From assembly GCA_027030565.1 (NCBI GenBank), contig JALVEU010000183.1, forward strand, positions 1 through 10,809: 10,809 nt of DNA. The letters run 5' to 3'. The translations under genes were made by a program, and so were the position numbers. The notes beneath the pieces are model-generated. The model saw only the letters and a program-made list of their open reading frames with translations. It was not told the DNA's origin and did not search any database. Below are positions 6,241 through 10,809 of the stretch, in pieces. The number at the start of each line of letters is the position of its first letter. The first letter of the stretch is position 1. Source of the DNA: Gammaproteobacteria bacterium (lineage in GTDB: Bacteria > Pseudomonadota > Gammaproteobacteria > JAJDOJ01).

Positions 6241-7929
6241 ATGGCCCTGGTACAGGCAGAACGGCTCGCCGCCCATATGCGGGGATTCTCCAAGCTCCCG
6301 GGCCTGCGTCAGGCAGGCCTCATGGTGGGGCTGGCGATGAGCGTGGCGCTTGGTTTGGCCATCGTCCTGTGGGCCCAGAAACCGGCCTACACCCTGCTGT
6401 TCGGCAATCTCTCCCAGACCGAGACGGCGGAGATCGCCGAGATCCTCGATCGCGAAGGCATCGCCTATCAGATCGATCCGTCCACCGGGGCGCTGCTCGT
6501 GCCCAGCGGCAAGCTGCGGGAGATCCGCCTGAAGCTCGCCGGGGCAGGGCTGCCGCGCAGTACCGGGGCCGGCTACGAGATCCTCGACCGCAAGCAGGGC
6601 TTCGGGACCAGCGAGTTCCTGGAAACGGTGCGCTACCAGCGTGCGCTGGAGGGCGAACTGGCCCGTACCATCGCCACCCTGGCACCGGTGGAACGCGCGC
6701 GCGTGCATCTGGCCATTCCCAAGCGTTCGGCCTTCATCCGCAAGCGGGAGAAACCCTCGGCCTCGGTGCTGGTGTATCTCTACCGGGGCCGCACCCTGGA
6801 CCGCGGGCAGGTGCAGGCCATCGTCCATCTGGTCAGCTCCAGCGTGCCGAACATGGAGGCGAGTGCCGTCACGGTGGTCGACCAGGCCGGGCGCCTGCTT
6901 TCCGGGCCGGATCGTGCCGGGGGCGTGGAGCTGTCTCTGGCCCAGCTGGACTACACCCACCGAGTGGAGGACTCGCTGCGCCGACGCATCGAAGAAATCC
7001 TGGCGCCCGTGGTCGGGCTGGATCGGGTGCGGGCCCAGGTGGTGGCCGATATGGACTTCAGTGTGGTGGAGACCACGCAGGAGGTCTACGATCCGGATCC
7101 CAAGGCGCTGCGCAGCGAACAGGTCTCCGAACAGCGCACCGAGGGCACACCGCCGCCCATGGGTATCCCGGGTGCCTTGAGCAACCAGCCACCCCCGGCG
7201 GGCACCACCGATCCGCAGGGCGCGCTGCCCGCGGCCACTCCGGCGCCGGTGAGTACCAGCCGCGAGGCTCGGCGCAACTACGAGCTGGATCGTACGATCC
7301 GCCATACGCGTTCGCCGGCGGGCCAGATCAAGAGGCTGTCGGTGGCCGTGGTCATCGACGACGCGGCAGGCGTCGACGACGAGGGCAAGCCGGTGCGCAA
7401 GCCGCTGGACCAGGCCTTGCTGAACGACCTCACGCGCCTGGTCAAGGAGGCGGTGGGCTTCGACGAGCAGCGCGGGGACACGGTGCACGTGGTCAACGCC
7501 TCCTTCCTGGGGGCCGAGCAAGCCCCGCCGCCGCCCAGCGTTCCGCTGTGGCGCGAGCCTTGGTTCATGGACGTGCTCAAGCTGGCCGGCGGTGCCCTGG
7601 CCCTGCTGGCCCTGCTGCTCGGGGTGCTGCGTCCCGTGATGCGCACGCTGGCCAGCCACGGTGCGCTACCCGCCCCGGCCGAGGAGGGCGAGACGAGCGC
7701 GGAACCGGCCCTGGAGGGGGCGACGGAGCAAGCCGCAGGGCTCCCGGCGCCGGAGGCCGAATCGCTGGCCGAAGATCAGGTGAGCTTGAGCACCGACGCC
7801 GGGGCGGTGGCCCAGCTCGGCGGCCCCCGGGGCTATGAAGAGGAACTCCAGCGTGTCCAGACCCTCGCCGGTGAGGATCCGCGGCTCGCCGCGCGCATCG
7901 TGAAGGACTGGGTGGCCGACCATGCCTGA
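6241..7929 (+). CDS. fliF: Flagellar MS-ring protein FliF
   Basis: FliF oligomerises in the inner membrane to form the MS ring on which the basal body and export gate are built. The 562-residue length is typical. Features: N-terminal membrane helix (about 25-44), the ring-building region with YTLLFGNLSQTETAEIAEIL (50-69) and GYEILDRKQGFGTSEFLETVRYQRALEGELARTI (111-144, a strong family signature), a second periplasmic region ending in a Pro/Gly-rich loop (about 303-338), YELDRTIRH (347-355), a second membrane helix (about 443-463), an Ala/Glu-rich cytoplasmic linker (about 476-525) and a C-terminal FliG-binding segment (about 530-562, YEEELQRVQTLAGEDPRLAARIVKDWVA region). The start ATG at 6241 follows AGGAAGGAAG (6225-6234). 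It lies 60 bases after fliE and overlaps fliG by 8 bases. Confidence 0.96.
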   Translation: MALVQAERLAAHMRGFSKLPGLRQAGLMVGLAMSVALGLAIVLWAQKPAYTLLFGNLSQTETAEIAEILDREGIAYQIDPSTGALLVPSGKLREIRLKLAGAGLPRSTGAGYEILDRKQGFGTSEFLETVRYQRALEGELARTIATLAPVERARVHLAIPKRSAFIRKREKPSASVLVYLYRGRTLDRGQVQAIVHLVSSSVPNMEASAVTVVDQAGRLLSGPDRAGGVELSLAQLDYTHRVEDSLRRRIEEILAPVVGLDRVRAQVVADMDFSVVETTQEVYDPDPKALRSEQVSEQRTEGTPPPMGIPGALSNQPPPAGTTDPQGALPAATPAPVSTSREARRNYELDRTIRHTRSPAGQIKRLSVAVVIDDAAGVDDEGKPVRKPLDQALLNDLTRLVKEAVGFDEQRGDTVHVVNASFLGAEQAPPPPSVPLWREPWFMDVLKLAGGALALLALLLGVLRPVMRTLASHGALPAPAEEGETSAEPALEGATEQAAGLPAPEAESLAEDQVSLSTDAGAVAQLGGPRGYEEELQRVQTLAGEDPRLAARIVKDWVADHA

Positions 7930-8938
7930 GCAGGCCGACGCACAACGCGACAGACTGGACGGCCCGCGCCGGGCCGCCATCGTGCTGCTCAGCCTCGGGG
8001 AGCGCCAGGCGAGCGAGGTGCTCAAGCATCTCGAGCCGGAGGAGATCCATGCCGTGGGCGAGGCCATGGCCTCCCTGGACCGCGTGGCCCGCGAGGACGT
8101 GCGGGAGGCCCTGGAAGCCTTTCTCCAGGAAGCGGAGGGACACACCCCCCTGGGATTGGGCACGGAGGAATATCTCAAGAAGATCCTGGTGGGCGCGCTG
8201 GGCGAACAGCGTGCCAACACGCTGGCCAGCCGTATTCTAGAAGGGCGGGAGCGCCCTGGACTCAGCACGTTGCGCTGGATGGAACCACGGGCCATCGCCC
8301 AGGTGATCCGCGCCGAGCACCCGCAGATCGTGGCCATCGTGCTCGCCCATCTGGAGCCGGCGCAGGCCGCCGAAGTGCTCTCCCTGTTGCCCGAGGCGCT
8401 GCGTGTCGAGGCGCTGATGCGCATCGCCCGCCTGGACGACGTGCCGCCCTCGGCCATCGACGAGCTCGGCCGTATCCTGGACCGGCAGGTGAGCGGCAGC
8501 GGCGACCTGCGGGTCGCCGAGGTGGGCGGGGTGACCACTGCAGCCCAGATCCTCAATGCGCTGGGCGGCGAGGCCGGCGGCGAGCTCATGGAGCGGATCA
8601 AGGCGCTGGACGAGGCGCTCGGCGAAGAGCTCGACGAGGCCTCGTTCCTGTTCGAGAACCTCCTGCAGGTGGACGATCGCGGCATCCAGCGCCTGCTGCG
8701 CGACGTCTCCACCGATACCCTGGTCATCGCCCTCAAGGGCGCCGACGAGGCGCTGCGCGAGAAATTCTTCCGCAACATGTCCAAGCGCGCCGCCGAGCTG
8801 CTGCGTGACGATCTGGAGGCCAAGGGCCCCGTGCGTCTCTCCGAAGTGGAACAGGCGCAGAAGGAGATCCTGAGCGTGGCACGGCAGCTCGCCGAGAGCG
8901 GCGAAATCCTGTTGGGGAACAGCGATGACTTCGTCTAA
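7922..8938 (+). CDS. fliG: Flagellar motor switch protein FliG
   Basis: FliG forms the rotor ring between FliF and FliM and interacts with the MotA stator to generate torque. The 338-residue protein has the FliF-binding N-domain (about 1-100), the middle domain with the EHPQ motif (132-135) that contacts FliM, Gly-Gly hinges (202-203, 215-216), and the C-domain with the torque residues known from E. coli conserved: Lys272 (ALKG), Arg289 (SKRAAE), Asp296/Asp297 (LRDDLE) and Arg305 (PVRLSE). One oddity is that the MFxF motif before FENL reads SFLF (241-244), with Ser in place of the usual Met. The ATG at 7922 overlaps the fliF stop by 8 bases and lacks a strong Shine-Dalgarno, which suggests translation coupled to fliF. 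Confidence 0.96.
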   Translation: MPEQADAQRDRLDGPRRAAIVLLSLGERQASEVLKHLEPEEIHAVGEAMASLDRVAREDVREALEAFLQEAEGHTPLGLGTEEYLKKILVGALGEQRANTLASRILEGRERPGLSTLRWMEPRAIAQVIRAEHPQIVAIVLAHLEPAQAAEVLSLLPEALRVEALMRIARLDDVPPSAIDELGRILDRQVSGSGDLRVAEVGGVTTAAQILNALGGEAGGELMERIKALDEALGEELDEASFLFENLLQVDDRGIQRLLRDVSTDTLVIALKGADEALREKFFRNMSKRAAELLRDDLEAKGPVRLSEVEQAQKEILSVARQLAESGEILLGNSDDFV

Positions 8939-9575
8939 GTACGAGGATCCCGCCGCGGCCGGGGAGGTGCGTCTGTGGTCGGCCCCACCGGTGGGCGAGA
9001 CGGCCGTGGATCCGGCCACAGGGGGCGAGGAGGTGCTCCCCCTGCCCACCCCGGAGGAGATCGAGCGCATCCAGCGCCAGGCCTACGAAGAGGCTTATGC
9101 ACAGGGCTTGGAGGCAGGCCGGCAGGCCGGCGAGGAGGCCGTGCGGGCACGGGCGGCCGAGCTCGCAGCGGTCTTGCGCAGCCTGGCGCGGCCGTTGGAG
9201 GCGCTCGACGAGCGCGTGGAGTCGGAGCTCGTGCATCTGGTGGTGGCGGTGGCACGGCAGCTCATCCGGCGCGAGATTCGCACCGACCCCGGCCACATCG
9301 TGGCGGCGGTGCGCGAGGCCGTGGGGGTGCTGCCCAGCAGCGACGCCACGGTCCATCTCCATCTGCACCCCGAGGATGCGCATCTGGTGCGAGAGGCACT
9401 CACCGGAGAGCAGGACGAAGGCCTGTGGCGGATCGTCGAGGACCCGGCGCTGACCCGCGGCGGCTGTCGGGTGACCACCGAGGTTTCGCAGGTGGACGCC
9501 ACCTTGGAGCGACGGCTCGCGGCGGTGGCCGCGCAGGTGCTCGGCGGGGAGCGGGCCGATGACGCAGGCGCCTGA
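8925..9575 (+). CDS. fliH: Flagellar export ATPase regulator FliH
   Basis: FliH is the stator-like regulator that binds the export ATPase FliI and docks it to the export gate and C ring. The 216-residue sequence shows the characteristic small-residue repeat AxxxGxxxGxxxG (Ala57, Gly61, Gly65, Gly69) in a charged helix (about 44-75), followed by a helical segment VVAVARQLIRREIRTDPGHI (106-125) and the C-terminal FliI-binding domain with VHLHLHPEDAHLV (143-155) and TRGGCRVTTEVSQVDATLERRL (177-198), which are standard FliH/YscL features. A Trp at 18 may correspond to the N-terminal tryptophans of FliH that bind FlhA/FliN. The start ATG at 8925 overlaps the fliG end by 14 bases and has GGGGA (8914-8918) 6 bases upstream. 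The end overlaps fliI by 17 bases. Confidence 0.94.
   Translation: MTSSKYEDPAAAGEVRLWSAPPVGETAVDPATGGEEVLPLPTPEEIERIQRQAYEEAYAQGLEAGRQAGEEAVRARAAELAAVLRSLARPLEALDERVESELVHLVVAVARQLIRREIRTDPGHIVAAVREAVGVLPSSDATVHLHLHPEDAHLVREALTGEQDEGLWRIVEDPALTRGGCRVTTEVSQVDATLERRLAAVAAQVLGGERADDAGA
9546..9551 (+). promoter_or_regulatory. Ribosome-binding site that fixes the fliI start
   Basis: GGGGAG lies 7 bases before the ATG at 9559, inside the fliH coding region. It supports that start over the in-frame ATG at 9589, which has only the weaker GAGGG near 9573 upstream. Confidence 0.65.
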
Positions 9576-10809
9576 GGGCGGCACGGGGATGCCCGATGCA
9601 TCCGCCACGGCGCAGGCCGATCGGGCCGGGATCTGGGCCGAGCGATTGCGCCGCCGCCGCCAGTCACTGGCACCGCTGCCCCCGCCGGTGGTGGAGGGGC
9701 GTCTGGTGCGCATGGTGGGGCTCACCCTGGAGGCGGTGGGCTGCCAGGCCGCGGTGGGGGAGAGCTGCATCATCCGCAGCCCGGACGGTCACGAGGTGGA
9801 TGCGGAGGTGGTGGGCTTCGCCGAGGACCGGGTGTACCTGATGCATGCGGGCGATGCGCACGGGCTCACGCCGGGTGCGCGCGTGATCCCCACGCGCCAT
9901 GCTGCGGAGGTGGCGGTGGGGGAGGCGCTGCTCGGCCGGGTGCTGGACGCGAAGGGGCGGCCCTTGGACGCCAAGGGTCCGCTGCGCCTGGACCAACGCG
10001 CCAGGATCACCGGGCGGCGCATCAATCCCATGGGTCGTCCGGTGATTCGCGAACCGCTGGACGTGGGCGTGCGGGCCATCAATGCGCTCCTCACCGTGGG
10101 GCGCGGACAGCGGATGGGTCTGTTCGCCGGCAGCGGCGTGGGCAAGAGTGTGCTGCTGGGGATGATGACCCGCTACACCGAGGCCGACGTCACGGTGGTG
10201 GGGCTGGTGGGCGAGCGCGGGCGCGAGGTCAAGGAATTCGTGGACAACATCCTTGGTGAGGAAGCGCGCCGCAACGCCGTGGTGGTGGCCTCGCCGGCCG
10301 ACGAACCGCCCTTGATGCGCATCCACGGGGCCATGCTCGCCACCACCATCGCCGAGTACTTCCGCGATCGCGGACTGCGGGTCCTGCTGCTCATGGACTC
10401 GCTGACCCGGTTCGCCCAGGCGCAGCGCGAGGTGGCCCTGGCGGTGGGCGAGCCGCCCGCCACCAAGGGTTATCCACCTTCGGTGTTCGCCAAGCTGCCC
10501 CAACTGGTGGAGCGTGCCGGCGTCGGGGATCGCGGCGGCTCCATCACTGCCTTCTACACGGTGCTCGCCGAAGGTGACGACCAGTCGGATCCGGTCGCGG
10601 ACGCGGCCCGTGCCATTCTGGACGGCCACGTGGTGCTCTCGCGTGGGCTGGCCGAGAGCGGCCACTATCCCGCCATCGACGTGGAGGCCTCCATCAGCCG
10701 ACTCATGACCGAGATCGCCGAGGAGGCGCATCTACGGGCGGCACGCTGGCTGCGCGGCCAGCTGGCCCTGTACAACCACAACCGTGACCTGATCAGCGTG
10801 GGTGCCTAC
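9559..10809 (+). CDS. fliI: Flagellum-specific export ATPase FliI (3' end outside window)
   Basis: FliI is the hexameric ATPase of the flagellar type III export apparatus, related to F1-ATPase beta; it works with FliH and FliJ at the base of the export gate. The frame is open from the ATG at 9559 to the last base, giving 417 codons; family members are about 440-470, so roughly the last 25-50 residues are missing. Visible motifs: Walker A AGSGVGKS (190-197), the catalytic-glutamate motif GERGREVKEF (218-227, Glu219), Walker B VLLLMDSLTR (275-284, Asp280), TKGYPPSVFAKLP (302-314), and the ATP synthase alpha/beta signature PAIDVEASIS (371-380). The N-terminal about 30 residues are variable, then IWAERLRRRRQSL leads into the beta-barrel domain. 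The start overlaps the fliH end by 17 bases. The ATG at 9589 is an alternative start. Confidence 0.96.
   Translation, partial: MTQAPEGGTGMPDASATAQADRAGIWAERLRRRRQSLAPLPPPVVEGRLVRMVGLTLEAVGCQAAVGESCIIRSPDGHEVDAEVVGFAEDRVYLMHAGDAHGLTPGARVIPTRHAAEVAVGEALLGRVLDAKGRPLDAKGPLRLDQRARITGRRINPMGRPVIREPLDVGVRAINALLTVGRGQRMGLFAGSGVGKSVLLGMMTRYTEADVTVVGLVGERGREVKEFVDNILGEEARRNAVVVASPADEPPLMRIHGAMLATTIAEYFRDRGLRVLLLMDSLTRFAQAQREVALAVGEPPATKGYPPSVFAKLPQLVERAGVGDRGGSITAFYTVLAEGDDQSDPVADAARAILDGHVVLSRGLAESGHYPAIDVEASISRLMTEIAEEAHLRAARWLRGQLALYNHNRDLISVGAY

Noticed and set aside
3850..7659. A 1269-codon open frame on the - strand running opposite fleS, fleR, fliE and fliF
   Set aside because: It is His/Gln/Arg/Gly-rich without recognisable domains and mirrors the GC-skewed codons of the + strand genes. 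It crosses several gene boundaries with no sign of its own start signals.
6192..7838. A 548-codon open frame on the + strand overlapping fliF in another frame
   Set aside because: The product is a Gly/Arg/Ala/Pro-rich sequence with no family pattern, and fliF in the same place is unmistakable. Long shadow frames are expected in DNA this rich in third-position G/C.
9664..10731. A 355-codon - strand open frame opposite fliI
   Set aside because: Antisense shadow of fliI, whose own frame is open and carries all ATPase motifs.
1..10809. CRISPR arrays, tRNA or rRNA genes, insertion sequences, phage or defence genes
   Set aside because: None seen. The window is filled by a colinear flagellar cluster with uniform composition and no mobile-element signatures.

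Overview
This window is one unbroken stretch of a polar-type flagellar gene cluster, with every gene on the + strand. It reads fliD (3' end only), fliS, fliT, fleQ, fleS, fleR, fliE, fliF, fliG, fliH, fliI (5' part only). The composition is very GC-rich with strong third-position G/C. The order fliD-fliS-fliT-fleQ-fleS-fleR-fliE-fliF-fliG-fliH-fliI, with FleQ as a sigma-54 master regulator and a FleS/FleR two-component pair, is the arrangement of polarly flagellated Gammaproteobacteria (Pseudomonas-like hierarchy). The high GC would suit a Chromatiales/Ectothiorhodospiraceae-like or pseudomonad-like organism, but the genus cannot be fixed from this sequence.

Layout. Positions 1-1362 hold the filament-cap and chaperone genes: the end of fliD, then fliS and fliT, packed tightly with good ribosome-binding sites. 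A 322-base gap (1363-1684) follows. It holds perfect inverted repeats just at and after the fliT stop and no recognisable gene; fleQ probably starts at a GTG at its end. fleQ (1685-3181) is followed by a 114-base gap carrying a near-consensus sigma-54 promoter (3236-3251) in front of fleS. fleS and fleR overlap by 4 bases. fliE starts 30 bases after fleR with no convincing promoter between them. fliF, fliG, fliH and fliI then form a chain of overlapping reading frames (8, 14 and 17 bases). fliI has no stop in the window because it runs off the right edge; 417 codons are visible.

How the genes work together. FleQ, a sigma-54 activator with a degenerate receiver domain and an intact AAA+ domain, would switch on the sigma-54 promoter ahead of fleSR. 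FleS (soluble PAS histidine kinase) and FleR (receiver-AAA+-Fis response regulator) would then drive the next class of flagellar genes. FliF is the MS ring, FliE the MS ring-rod junction, FliG the rotor torque ring, and FliH/FliI the export ATPase and its regulator. FliD caps the filament, and FliS and FliT are export chaperones.

Nothing here looks like an undescribed system. The points most worth a second look are the sigma-54 promoter and possible single fleSR-fliEFGHI transcript, the paired inverted repeats after fliT, the uncertain fleQ start, and a Met-to-Ser change in the FliG MFxF motif.
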